Shown: piece after piece, positions 19,924-32,378 of the stretch
How positions within the stretch are numbered: the stretch's first letter is position 1
Layout: each line of letters begins with the position of its first letter
The notes under the pieces: generated by a model
Told to the model about the DNA's origin: nothing
The model's input: the letters and a program-made list of their open reading frames with translations, nothing else
Database searches by the model: none
Position numbers and translations under genes: made by a program
Source of the DNA: Rhizophagus irregularis
Lineage: Eukaryota; Glomeromycota; Glomeromycetes; Glomerales; Glomeraceae
NCBI RefSeq assembly: GCF_026210795.1
Contig: NC_089443.1
Span: 186,001 to 250,000 of the forward strand
Reading direction: 5' to 3'
DNA length: 64,000 nucleotides

Positions 19924-22900
19924 ATGTCCACTGAAGAATGGATAGAAAAATGCATAAGGGAGGAACATATAAAATATTATGAATTTAGTGAATTTAGTGA
20001 AATAAGAGAAATAGGTAATGAATTATTTGGTAAAATGTATAAAGCAAATTGGAAACAAAGTGAAAAATGTATAGTTTTAAGATCATTTAATTTAGATCAT
20101 GCTACTGTTAAAGAAATCATCCGTGAGGTATATAACTTTAAAAGATTAACAAATGAAAATGTTTATTTGAATTTTATTAATACTAAGGATATTTTTGTTA
20201 TTATAGATAAAATTACGTAGGGAAGTTGATTTTAATGATATGATGATGAAATTTTATGGGATAACTAAAACTTCAGGTAAAATTTTCTTTTTTTTTAAAC
20301 AAAGGAAGAAAATAAAATGCAACAATCTCCTCTATAATAGTCTTGTCGACGTTCCGAAAAGAATCTAATTTTTTTTTTCTTGCGTAGATAAAAAATATTT
20401 ATTAGTATTAGAGTATGCAGAAGGAGGTACACTTCGCAATTACTTGAAGGAGGAGTTTACTTCGTTAGATTGGCAAGATAAATACAGATTAGCCTTTCAG
20501 TTATCGAGTGCAATAGAATATTTGCATGAAAAAGAAACAATACATGAAGACCTGAATTCGAATAATATATCCATACAACAAAATTCAATTAAATTAGCGG
20601 ATTTCGGGTTGAGTAAACGTATTAAAAGTACCGATCAAATTTCATTTGACACAGTTCCTTATGATGCCCCAGAAGGATTTAATATTACGGGAGGAAATTT
20701 ACAGGACGTAAATAGAGAGAATAAGCAGACAGAAAAATTAAAAAAAAGTGATGTTTATAGCACTGGAGTATTGTTGTGGGAATTGTCTAGTGGAAAAAGA
20801 CCTTTCGCCGACAAAGAATATAACATCTCTTTAGCCAGAAAAATTTCCCAAGGATTAAGAGAAGGTATAGTAGAGGGTACCCCCAAAGAATATTCTAACC
20901 TTTATGCAAGTAAGTAATTTATGGTGGTGGGTTTATAATACTTAATCGAATGATACTATATATATATATATATCTTTTTTTAGAGTGTTGGGATAGCGAT
21001 CCAGGCAAAAGGCCAACAATTCAAGAAGTTACCATTATTTTAAAGTCGATGATATCGTCACAGCAAACACAACAGGTGATTAAACAACTTAAGTTGAATC
21101 ATGGACTATTCTTGGACGGGTATAGGATAGAACCTAGCAAACAAGCAGTGCTTTCTGAAAATGGAATATTAAATATAAGTTTATACAGAGAACAACCTTT
21201 AATATATACTTATGTAAACAATCACGGTTCTCTTACAAATTTATTGAGTTTTGATGATAATAATGAACTTAACGAAGCTTTACAACCATCAGATATATGT
21301 ATTAATTTTCCGGTCGCTGAAATTACCTATAATGCTAATTTATTAGAGTCCTTTTCAAATTTTATGAATGGCGATGAAACATTATATGAAACGTATGGCC
21401 ATCTTTTCGCTAGAAAACTTTTAGTTGGCGGTACATTATTTATTGATGATTTTAAATCAATTACTTCGAAACAACAAATTGACTCTTTTAAATTTCTCTT
21501 AACATGGGTATATAATTCTGTTAAATATAATAAAGAAATTCCATTTAATAATTTATCTTCTTTGAATTTTTTTCCAAAATTAAGAACGTCAGGCGGAAAA
21601 AAGTTACTTGCTCCGGTAGATTTAATCAATTGGATGAATAAATTATATCAAGATAATATGTTAGATATAATTTCATATACTAATCTTATTCTCATTTCTG
21701 AATTAAGACTTGGGAAATCATCATCAATAGATGCTTTTCAAGAAAAACAACCTGGAATTGCCAATTTCAAAGAAAAATTAAGTTTAAAAGATTGGGTTGG
21801 TGATTCAATATGTGTTATATATGTTAATCTGGCAAGATGGGTTAAGGAGTTTCATCTACTTCAAGGTATAATAATTAGTAAATATCTTAGATTAGAAATT
21901 AGCAAGAAAACTGCTGTTAGTTTCGTTAATGTTCCTTCAGTAAATTTAAGTAAAATATGTGATATATCTCATTTGAATATGATAAAGCCGACAACTAATT
22001 TAGAAAAAATTTTAATATCTAATAATATATTTCCGACTGAGAACGCCAGGGATATAAGTACTTTTCCATTTATAAAAGGATTAATTAAAGAAGATAATTT
22101 AAATTATAGAAATTATACACATTTTCTAGTGAGGCGCGAACGATATAAAATTTCATTAAGTTCGTCAAGTTCGCTTGACATTGAACCTTCGGAAGAATTT
22201 GAACTAGCTATTGAAGAAGCGATTGAAAGCATGAGACCATTTGTATTTTTACAAAGTGTATTTGATGAATATGGCCATTTGTTCCCATTAACTATTTTCA
22301 TAGGAAAATCTCTTAAAAATATTTTATCAAATTCACCTAAAAAAATTGATTTAGGATCACCGACATTTGAATCGTTAAAATTGCATTTGGATAATTTAAA
22401 TATTTCATATCTTTTAACAAAAAAAGGAAATATCGTTGAAAAAAATGATTTATCTAATTGGATTAAAGATGATGATAATTTAGAAATTATTGAATTTGAA
22501 AATGTAATTTCTTTATATGACATTCTTGAAGTAGAACAACGGAGGAGAATAGATGTTGTATTAAATAAACAAGATGAGGTTAAAATTATAATGACAGGGA
22601 TTGTTGATTTGGAAGATTTAGATAATAATAACATTGAGCATTATAAACGAATAAACGTAAACCCATCATTGGAAAGTGAAAATTACGAAGTTTTTGGATC
22701 AATTATTTCGGATCATGGTTTAAGGATAGAAGATTTTTCTGTTACATTTGGTTTATATGACTTTAATGGATTTTCTGCAACGATAAAAACTTTAAATAAT
22801 GCAAGCGTTAATATTACAAAATGTTATATTTTATGGATGATTGTTGGAAATCCTTCAGAATTATTAGTATTTAGTCCAAAGAATCGAGATATAAAGGTTA

Positions 22901-25900
22901 ATTATGTTAAAGAAAGTATTGCACTAAAACCCGACATTTCTTGCTATTCAATTAAATCTTGTCAATTATCTGAAGATTATACAATTTTTTTAAATTATTA
23001 TTGTTTAACAGCAAATTACGAACCTATAGACATTAAATTAGTCAAATGGTCAAATGACTCTATTGATTTTCAAATAGTTGAATCAAATAATTCAAATTCA
23101 AATACAAATGAAAGTAATGAAATAAATGAAATAGTGGCTATTATCGTTGATGTACATATTTTTATTTTATCTTCAGATTATAAAAGTTTAAAAATTGATA
23201 ATGATGAGAAAGAATGCAATTTAAACTTAATTGGATATGCGCTAACTGAAGATATTTATAGTGATAATAGTATTAATATTTTCATTAATGAATTATTGTC
23301 ATTTTACAAAGATTGTTCTATTCTAAAAGAAAAAGGTGAATTAATTAGAAAACATATAGTATTAAAAAAAGAAAATGAAAATAAAATATTTAATTATCTA
23401 TTGAGTTTTAAAAATAAAAAGCAAAATATTATTCTTTTAGCAGATTTTTATAAACATGGAATTGGGACAGAGAAAGATGAAATTAAAGCATTTGAATTAT
23501 ATAAAAAAGCAGCTGAAAAAGGTCAAATTGATTCAATATATATGCTTGGAAAATGTTATCAAAATGGAGAAGGAACAGAAAAGAATTTAGGAAAAGCCTT
23601 TTATTGGTATCAAAAAGCAGCAGAAAATAGTGTTAAAGAAGCAATGTTTAATTTAGCTATTTTTTATAAAAATGGAGAAGGAATAGAAAAGAATTTAGAA
23701 AAAGCCTTTTATTGGTATCAAAAAGCAGCAGAAAATGGTGTTAAAGAAGCAATGTTTAATTTAGCTATTTTTTATGAAAATGGAGAAGGAACAGAAAAGA
23801 ATTTAGAAAAAGCCATTCATTGGTATCAAAAAGCAGCAGAAAATGGTGTTAAAGAAGCAATGTTTAATTTAGCTATTTTTTATGAAAATGGAGAAGGAAC
23901 AGAAAAGAATTTAGAAAAAGCCATTCATTGGTATCAAAAAGCGGCAGAAAATGGTGTTAAAGAAGCAATGTTTAATTTGACTATATTTTATGAAAATGGA
24001 GAAGGAATAGAAAAGAATTTAGAAAAAGCCTTTTATTGGTATCAAAAAGTAGCAGAAAATGGTGTTAAAGAAGCAATGTTTAATTTAGCCATATGTTATA
24101 AAGATGGAGAAGGAACAGAAAAGAATTTAGAAAAAGCTGTTTATTGGTATCAAAAAGCAGCAGAAAATGGTGTTAAAGAAGCAATGTTTAATTTGGCTAT
24201 ATTTTATAAAAATGAAAAAGAAACAGTAAAGAATTTAAAAGAGGCCTTTTATTGGTTCCAAAATGCAGCAGAAAAAGATCATATTAAAGCAATGTTTAAT
24301 TTGGCTATATTTTATGAAAATGGAGAAGGAACAGAAAAGAATTTAGAAAAAGCCTTTTATTGGTATCAAAAAGCAGCAGAAAATGGTAATGAAAAGGCAA
24401 TGTTTAATTTAGCTAATAGTTATTTTAATGGAAAAGGAATAGAAAGGAATTTAGAAAAAGCCTTTTATTGGTATCAAAAAGCAGCAGAAAATGGTGTTAA
24501 AGAAGTAATGTTTATTTTAGCCATTTGCTATAAAGATGGAGAAGGAATAGAAAAGAATTTAGAAAAAGCCTTTTATTGGTATCAAAAAGCAGCAGAAAAT
24601 GGTGTTAAAGAAGCAATGTTTAATTTAGCCATTTTTTATGAAAATGGAGTAGAAATAGAACAGAATTTAGAAGTGGCCTTTTATTGGTTTCAAAAAGCAG
24701 CAGAAAAAGGTCATATTAAAGCAATATTTAATTTGGCTATATTTTATGAAAATGGAGAAAAAACAGAAAAGAATTTAGAAAAAGCCTTTTATTGGTATCA
24801 AAAAGCAGCAGAAAATGGTATTAAAGAAGCAATGTTTAATTTAGCCATTTTTTATGAAAATGGAGAAGGAACAGAAAAGAATTTAGAAGAGGCCTTTTAT
24901 TGGTATCAAAAAGCAGCAAAAAAAGATCATATTAAAGCAATGTTTAATTTAGCTATATTTTATGAAAATGGAGAAGAAACAGAAAAAAGTTTAGAAAAAG
25001 CCTTTTATTGGTATCAAAAAGCAGCAGAAAAAGGTTATACTGATGCAATGTTTAATTTAGCCATATGTTATAAAAATGGAGAAGTAATAGAAAAGAATTT
25101 AGAAAAAGCCTTTTATTGGTATCAAAAAGCAGCAGAAAATGGTTATACTGATGCAATGTTTAATTTAGCTAATAGTTATTATAATGGAGAGGAAACAGAA
25201 AAGAATTTAGAAAAAGCCTTTTATTGGTATCAAAAAGCAGCAGAAAATGGTATTAAAGAAGCAATATTTAATTTAGCCATTTTTTATGAAAATGGGGAAG
25301 GAACAGAAAAGAATTTAAAAGAGGCCTTTTATTGGTATCAAAAAGCAGCAGAGAAAGATCATATTAATGCAATGTTTAATTTAGCCAATAGCTATTATAA
25401 TGGAAAAGGAACAGAGAAGAATTTAGAAAAAGCCTTTTATTGGTATCAAAAAGCAGCAGAAAATGGGGATGAAAGTGCAATGTTTAATTTGGCCAATAGT
25501 TATTATAATGGAAAAGGAACAGAAAAGAATTTAGAAAGGGCTTTTTGTTGGTTTCAAAGAGCAGCAGAAATTGGTGTTAAAGAAGCAATGAATAATTCAG
25601 CTATGTGTTATGAAAATGGAGAAGGAACAGAAAAGAATTTAGAAAAAGCTTTTTATTGGTATCAAAAAGCAGCAGAAAGCGGTTACACTAATGCAGGACT
25701 TAATTTACCCAAATATTATGAAAATGAAAAAGGAATAAAAGAAGAATTAGAGAATAGTTATACTGATATAAAGTTTAATTTAGCCAATAATTATTATGGT
25801 GAAAAAAAAGCAGAAAAGAATTTAGAAGAAACTATTTATTTAACTAATAGCTATTATAATGGAGAAGAAACAGAAAAGAATTTAAAAGAAACCTTTTATT

Positions 25901-26259
25901 GGTATCGAAAAGGAGCAGAAAATGGTGATGAAAGAGCAATGTTTAATTTAGCTAATAGTTATTATAATGGAAAAGGAATAGAAAAGGATTTAAACAAAGC
26001 CTTTTATTGGTATCGAAAAGCAGCAGAAAATGGTAATAAAGAAGCAATAAATAATTTAGCTATGTGCTATGAAAATGGGGAAGGAACAGAAAAGAATTTA
26101 GAAAAGGCCTATTATTGGCATCAAAAAGCAGCAGAAAATAGGGATGAAAAGACTTTAACTAGCAACAGTTATTATAATGAAAAAGGAAAAGCAGCAGAAA
26201 ATAGTGATGAAAAGACTTTAACTAGCAACAGTTATTATAATATTGAAAAAATGTTTTGA
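19924..26259 (+). CDS. TKL (pseudo)kinase - MACPF-like - Sel1 repeat protein, 2,023 aa
   Basis: Four exons join in phase: 19924-20127, 20207-20276, 20388-20909 and 20984-26259. Kinase domain, residues about 25-285: the glycine loop is IGNELFGKMYKANW, the usual V-A-x-K lysine is replaced (CIVLRSF, Lys to Arg), HRD is HED (TIHEDLNSNN), while DFG (KLADFGLSKR) and the C-lobe (SDVYSTGVLLWELSSGKRPF, CWDSDPGKRPTI) are intact. This suggests weak or no catalysis. Residues about 385-420 (YGHLFARKLLVGGTLF) and 680-1000 (EYGHLFPLTIFIGKS ... KCYILWMIVGNPSELLVFS) resemble the MACPF-like neighbour. From about residue 1080 to the end run about 24 Sel1 repeats of 36 aa (KAFYWYQKAAENGVKEAMFN), the last ones degenerate (TLTSNSYYN repeated). 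Sel1 repeats usually form protein-binding superhelices. The repeat DNA is nearly identical with a 108-bp period. The start was chosen at the first ATG of exon 1, in good context (CAACATGTCC). Likely cytoplasmic signalling or recognition protein (inference). Confidence 0.87.
23431..26150 (+). repeat. Coding 108-bp tandem repeat array (Sel1)
   Basis: About 24 units of 108 nt within the kinase fusion's last exon, with stretches such as CTTTTATTGGTATCAAAAAG repeated almost unchanged. Variation clusters in the second helix position (NGVKEAM, KDHIKAM, NGYTDAM, NGDESAM). Array length may vary between strains. Confidence 0.9.
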
Positions 26260-27390
26260 CATTGTCTAAACTCAATAATTGTCTAAATTTTTCAACATTG
26301 AATAAATCTGGTAACCAATTAAAAAAAAGTTACCAATGAAAAAGAAAAAGAAAAGAATCTAGAAAATACCTTTATTAATAAAGATGAAATTTTAGAGTGG
26401 ACCTTATAATAAAAAGGAGGATTTAGTGAAATTCATAAAGCTATCTGGTTAAATGGACCTATTTTTAGTTAGAATTTCAAATTTAATTCAAGGTAATATT
26501 AATTACAATGAGTTATCTATTATTATAAGTGATTTACAGGATTCATCGGAATTCATAATTAAGATACTTAATTTTTTAATATAGTTAATTAATATATACT
26601 TATTGTATAGTGTTTAGGCGAGGTCATTCGACAGGCTCAGTAAGTGGCACAATCTGGGCGTCAAATTGCAAGATTATATAGGCTCTCAAGATCACGTTAT
26701 TAAATCAGTTACGAGTTTATTTATAGTTTATTTAAGATTTTATTGTATAGAAATTAATATATTTGTAATGATTTATATGTAATAAAGCAGTATTCATTTA
26801 TTGTATATCATCAATAAAGCTATTCAATTAAATGTAAAAAAGTAGAGTGATCCTATAAGGATATATAATAAAGAATAAGTATTATTTATTTCATGCGGAG
26901 TTGGGAATAATAGAGTTTTTTTCCATATATATATATATATATATCGAAAGAAAGAATTTTTTTTATTTCTGTACGTGGAAGCAATCTATACAACAAACTT
27001 TAGCTAATATTTTACATCCATACAATAAGAACCGACGAACTTTGACTCACAAGGGCCCTGTTATTATATAGAAAATATTTATATATGTACTTTTTCATAC
27101 AGTTTTACAATAAAATAATTAAATATAAGTTATATTTATATTTTTATTTTCATTTGCAATTTGTTTAGCAAATTCATCATACTTCAATATTAGTGCCTTA
27201 GAATGATATTATAATCATTATTTCTTATATTTCTTATAAATAAATTATAATAGTATTAACTGGCCACTTAAAAGTTAAAATATCATCTTAAATTTATTTA
27301 TATCTGACTTTTGAATTAACCTAATTATTATAAATAAAATATTGAATATAGTAAATATAGTAAAATTTTTTTTTAAAAAATAAAATACTG
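26260..27390. other. Intergenic, 3' of the kinase fusion
   Basis: The first 150 bp keep Sel1-like decayed words (GAAAAAGAAAAGAATCTAGA), as if the array once extended further. A (TA)n run lies at 26927-26944. No gene seen. Confidence 0.45.
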
Positions 27391-27529
27391 CAGCCAACTC
27401 TCAATATAACGAATCTTCAAATTCGTTATTGGAATTTAATTGGCTGATTCGTTATAATGAGGGTTTGATGATGTATTTTATTGGTTAAATGTCACGTGAT
27501 TAGGTATAAGTTATGTCAAGAACTGACTG
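27391..27529. repeat. Possible pogo-like short element
   Basis: CAGCCAACTCTCAATATAAC at the left and, reverse-complemented, CAGTCAGTTCTTGACATAAC at the right are imperfect inverted termini with CAG starts. Within it ATAACGAATC and GATTCGTTATA also pair. A TA lies only on the right side, so the boundary is tentative. Confidence 0.35.
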
Positions 27530-29275
27530 TATAATGAATATGTATCTGGTATGTCCAAGTAGAATTCAATTAATATTTTAAATTTTTAATGGTATGGTGG
27601 TTAATTTTTTTAAAATATGTGGTGGTACTATTTTTTGGAGATGCTGATTCTCACTTGACGAATTGAAGTATTTTACTCGAATTATATGGTTTAAAATAAT
27701 GTAAGGTAATAATAAAATTTTGTATTTTTACTTGCTATTACAACCATTCTTATATTTTTCTTTTAGCTAATCAACTTACTAATTAGTAAAGCTTTTTTTT
27801 TATTTAATTATTTTTAGGAATTAGTTTCTTTTAATATTGTAAAAAAAGAGTTATTTCTTAAAACTAAATGGAAGGATGGAGGTGTCACAAGGAACTAGGG
27901 AACTTAATAACTAACGCGACTTTCTTATGATGAACATGAAAATAGACACATGATCGAATCAGATTATTCAATCAAAACTTTATTTTTTTATGAAGGTTAA
28001 TAATTAAGTAACGTTAACCTAACAAAGATTTCATTTAAAAAATAGTATTTTTTTTTTAGGAAAAGACCTTGAGGGAGTAATATTACTGGAATTTAAATAT
28101 TATAAGGAGGGGAACTTCAGGTTAACGTTCTTTTTGCTTTTATTTTAAGAAACAGTTTTGAAAAAAACTTGTATATATAATTAAATGTAAGTATTGTAAA
28201 GAGGGAACTTTGGCATTCTCATAAGAAAATTTATTTTTTTGATTTTAGACTAAATTGATGGTATCAGTAGATATTCTTTTATTTATTGTTCGGAGTGTAG
28301 CGAAGGACTTTCTATTGTAGAGCACTTATACACTTATAACGAACTAACGATTTTGGATTAACCCATGAAATTTTCCTTCTGTCCATCCGTTGACGTCACC
28401 TCACTAATTACCCCCGCTTTTTCCTTTCTTGATTATGTATCACTTTTTACTTGTTTCACTGATGATTTTGTAACACTGCTATTTGGTATTACGTATTTTA
28501 AATTATAATAATAAAAAAAGATACAGCGCGACGGACTTTAACGGTTTCTGTTTGCCTAGTTAATTTATAGATGAGAATCAACGAACCTAGAACCTTTTAG
28601 AGATGATGATCAAAGTTGACAGTGGTTTTGGTTTTCTTTTATATACAATAAAATTTTTAATTTTTAGTGACTGGTCGTAACTCTGTGGAGCGGTTTAATC
28701 TGATTTAAGACGGTCGCTATGTACCTGCACCAACTGATTTCGTTGGATTGGCGGATTTCAAAGTTTCGCTTTGAAATCTTAATTTATTTATTATCCGGAG
28801 CGTAAGCGAAGGACATTCTATTGTACTGCATTAGACGATTTTATGGTAACCATGCAATTTTTCTTCCTTCCATCCGCTGACGTCACCCGATTATTCAACT
28901 TTTTTTATTAGGAATGATTAATTAACTTTATTATATTTTTGTAAGTTCCAAAATAAAAATTATTAGAAACAAAAACATGCGAAAGTTATGTTTAATTAAA
29001 TAATCACTTGGTGGCCTATCACCCTACGTAGGCCGTACAAGTCTGGTATAAAATTTACATGCGTATTAAATTCATTTAATTAATATAAACAATAATGGTT
29101 CGTTATTTTATTAATTATACGAATTTAAGTCAACTAGATTACATAAAGTATAAAAGTAGTAATAACTAATGAATTTTATTTCTTAAAAAAAAAATACTAT
29201 GAAAAAAAATAATAACATATAAACTATCTTTACTATCTTTAAAAAAAGAATTTAGAAGCGTTATTGATAATTTCA
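27530..29275. other. Intergenic with a duplicated GC-richer block
   Basis: Two related blocks, 28285-28420 and 28785-28890, each hold GGAGYGTARCGAAGGAC, TTCTATTGTA, then CTTCYNTCCATCCGYTGACGTCACC. The GGAGCG-AAGCGAAGGAC part recurs at 44962. No coding potential. Confidence 0.6.
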
Positions 29276-31187
29276 TTAATAATCCGTGGTTTTTCTTTCG
29301 TTACAACAACCACTCCAAGGAGAATTTTTAATTGGTATATCTATAAAAAAAAAAATAATAATAATTTTTAATAAAAGAAATGTTTGACGTCACGACGTCC
29401 GTCCCCAACATAAAAAATGATTAGAACTTACCATAAAAGGGAACATCTATACTTGTATTCTTTGTTATTCTAAAATAATTTTGTGCTTCTTTCAATGACC
29501 TTTCAGATAAGTTAAGTAGTAAATAATGATCAATACCTAATTCTTTAAAACAATTATTTCTTTTTTGGTAATTAATAAAACTTCTTAATAAAGTATTCTC
29601 TAACGTATAACAACCATACAATTTAAGACATTGAAGATTAAATTTAGATTCAAAAAGTAAAATTTGTAAATAATTTTCAGAAATAAGAAAATCGATTTCA
29701 AGAATTTTTAAAGAAGGAGGAAAGGATTGAGAGAATAATTTAAATATATTCTCAGACTGATGATCATTATTTAAAGGGGACGAATTAATAGATAATCTTA
29801 AAGAAGACGAAGTAATAGATAATCTTTTCAATTGTTGTGATGAAAAAGTGGAGGATAATTTTAAATGAACCAAAAGATGGAAATTTTTTAACATAATCAT
29901 TAAATCCACTAATTTAAGTTCTTTTGTAATAATCAAATGAAAATGAGTTAAATTTAAATTACATAATTGTTGTACTTCCTTAATAAAAGAACAATAAATA
30001 TCCCTAATTTTAAGAGATTTTAAATTATCACTTGAAGATAAAAGGATTTGTTTAAAAAGGGAACAAGTAGAATCAGTTTGAAGATTTAAATTTAATATAT
30101 CACGATAAAAATAATCTAAATGTTTGAATTTTTTAAAAAGTAAAGTTGAAAGATTCAAAATATCACGTGAAATATCAATATTATTATTGGAACTTCTTTC
30201 AAACATAAGATCAATTTCCAAAGTAATTAAATTTGGTAATAATTTTAATATTAATAATAATCGACTAACGGGGATTGAAAAATATTTTAATTTTAAAAAT
30301 GTTAAAGAATTTGAATGAACTTTTAAAGAATCAAGAAAAGGAATAAAATATGAATTAAAATCACCTTTTTTACAAAATGGTGAAATTAATAAAGATTTTA
30401 AATTATTTTGTAATTTAATAAATTTAATTAAACTTAAAGTAAATTCTGAATGTTGTTTTGTTGTATCAATAGAAATTTGTAAATGTTGAATATTTGGTGA
30501 TAAAATATTTTGAATTAATAAAAAATTCCTTATCATAATTGATAATAAATTTGTCGTGGTGATATTTTTATGAAAAAAACTTAAAGTTAATTTATTAACT
30601 TTAATTAAACTTTTTTCATAATTATTTAATTCATATATATTAAATAAAGTATTTGGTCCACTTAATAAATCTGTATAATGAATATTAATTGTTTCATATT
30701 GATTCTCATTTTTTTCATTATTAAAAAATAATTTTCCAATATATTTATTAATTATCGTTACACTATTTTTTATCCTTCTTGTACTAGCTTTTCCATCAAT
30801 TGTTGTTTTTGTTATATATTTTGTTATCCAAAGTCTCATTCCTTTTTGTATTGGATTTAATTCAAATTCTTTAATAAATTTATTATATTCAAAATATGCT
30901 TTAGTTGTTGTTGGTAGATCTTGTATTTTAATTAATTTCTCTTTTATTAATAATTGTTTATCATTAATTTCAAGACAATGAATTATTGTATTAAAAAATT
31001 CAAGTAATTTTTCTTGACTTTTAATAAATTTAAAAGGATTTTTCCAAAGTATTGGAATAAATATACGACAAAATCTTCGATTTACTAAAATGCATGAATA
31101 TAAAGTATTTAAATCATCTTGTAAATAATTTGTAATAATATCATGACATTCTGCATATCTTGGATCCAAAATTGAATAAATATCCAT
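29276..31187 (-). CDS. F-box/LRR-type protein, 588 or 606 aa
   Basis: The frame starts MDIYSILDPRYAECHDIITN, then YLQDDLNTLYSCILVNRRFCRIFIPILWKNPF (residues about 19-52), the F-box-like opening typical of the expanded AM-fungal F-box family (L-x-x-L-x-S-C-x-L-V-N-R ... WKNPF). Residues 180-560 are leucine-rich with loosely periodic L/I motifs and N, S and K spacers, as in degenerate LRR substrate-binding regions. F-box proteins recruit targets to SCF ubiquitin ligases. The single-exon frame ends at a TAA at 29421, but a GTAAGT donor at 29431 and a TTTATAG acceptor at 29341 give a 91-nt intron and an in-phase second exon (29276-29340) ending NSPWSGCCNERKTTDY, for 606 residues. I prefer this spliced form. 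Upstream (31195-31270) the motif TTCGTCCGAGAA is repeated three times. Confidence 0.78.
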
Positions 31188-31194
31188 TTTTTTT

Positions 31195-31262
31195 GGTGAG
31201 TTCGTCCGAGAAAGAAGAAAAGTATTTTCGTCCGAGAAATAGATTTTCGTCCGAGAAGGAAG
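31195..31262. promoter_or_regulatory. Tripled TTCGTCCGAGAA motif upstream of the F-box gene
   Basis: Copies at about 31201, 31229 and 31247, within 75 bp of the start codon (minus gene). Could lie in the 5' UTR or bind a factor; no independent evidence. Confidence 0.4.
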
Positions 31263-32150
31263 AAAAGTAATTGTCGCCCAAGGAGGAGGAAGAGTAATTG
31301 TATTATAGGTTTTCGTAAAGTTTTTACTTTTTACTTGTGCGTAAAATTATATATTTACGAAAATCCGAGAAGAAAAGTAAAGTTTTTTTTACTTGTACGT
31401 GTATTTATATATATAGGTTTTTTTATATATAGGTTTTTTGTTGTCTTTATGAAAATCCGGAAAAACCGGAGAAATAGTAAAATTCCAAATTTAGTAAAGA
31501 TTTATATAACCCCCCATTTACGCCAAAAAGTAACAATAACAAAAATTTGTTTTTTTGATTATATACCAAATTTAATTAACAATAACGAAATTTTTTTTTT
31601 TTTTTAAAAAAAAAAAATAAAAATAAATAAATAAATCAGGTTAATATTTTTTTTTTCGGAAAAAGAAAAAAAAGATAAATGAATAAAACAGGTTAATTTA
31701 ATATTTAAAAACGAAATGTTGGTCTCTTTATAGAATATTAATTTTTCTTTTTTTTTGTGATACTATGCACTACTTTTTTTGCCCCTTAAATAAATAGTAA
31801 CAATGATCAACAAACAATCATTGTTATTTATGGTATATATATACTACAAAATCAGGTATATAAAAAAAAAAAATATATAATGAAAATTAGTATATTTATG
31901 TAGGTCATTAACTTTAAATGGGATTAATATTCATGTTTTTGTTGTCATTTATAGACAAATATAAAATACAAAGAAACGTGTTGATTACTATTTACTACGT
32001 CTATTCACAAAAAGACTAATTATTTCACGGGATCGTCAACATTATCTTTAACAATTTATAAATAGTCAGCTGACACCATATTTGATATCCTAAATCAAAT
32101 ATGATGTAAAATCGTCGGAAAGTCGGAAATATATAAAGGAAACTCTTAAC
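31263..32150. other. AT-rich intergenic DNA
   Basis: Long T and A tracts, including near-pure poly(T)/poly(A) at about 31590-31625. A frame at 31335-31607 is hydrophobic low-complexity and not convincing. Confidence 0.4.
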
Positions 32151-32154
32151 GTAT

Positions 32155-32350
32155 CGCAACAGCTGCACTAATTGATACTGAAGATCCACTGGACAAACAC
32201 TAGCATCCTTTGACTGTAATAACAGCTGGAACTGCATCAACTGATACTGGACACACTAGTTGATACTGAAGCTCCACTGGACAAACACTAGCTAGTCGCA
32301 GCAACTGCATCAACCGATACTTAAGATCACTGGACAAACACTAGCAGCGC
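32155..32350. repeat. Degenerate tandem repeat, about 3-4 units
   Basis: Units share TTGATACTGAAGATCCACTG followed by GACAAACACTAGC, with differing spacers. Probably former low-complexity coding DNA at the 5' end of the gene remnant that follows. Confidence 0.7.
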
Positions 32351-32378
32351 AGCACTTATTCCTCACAACAGCGTCCAT

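Noticed and set aside
21327..22634. Minus-strand frames opposite the kinase fusion
   Set aside because: Shadows of the long plus-strand exon, with no independent motifs.
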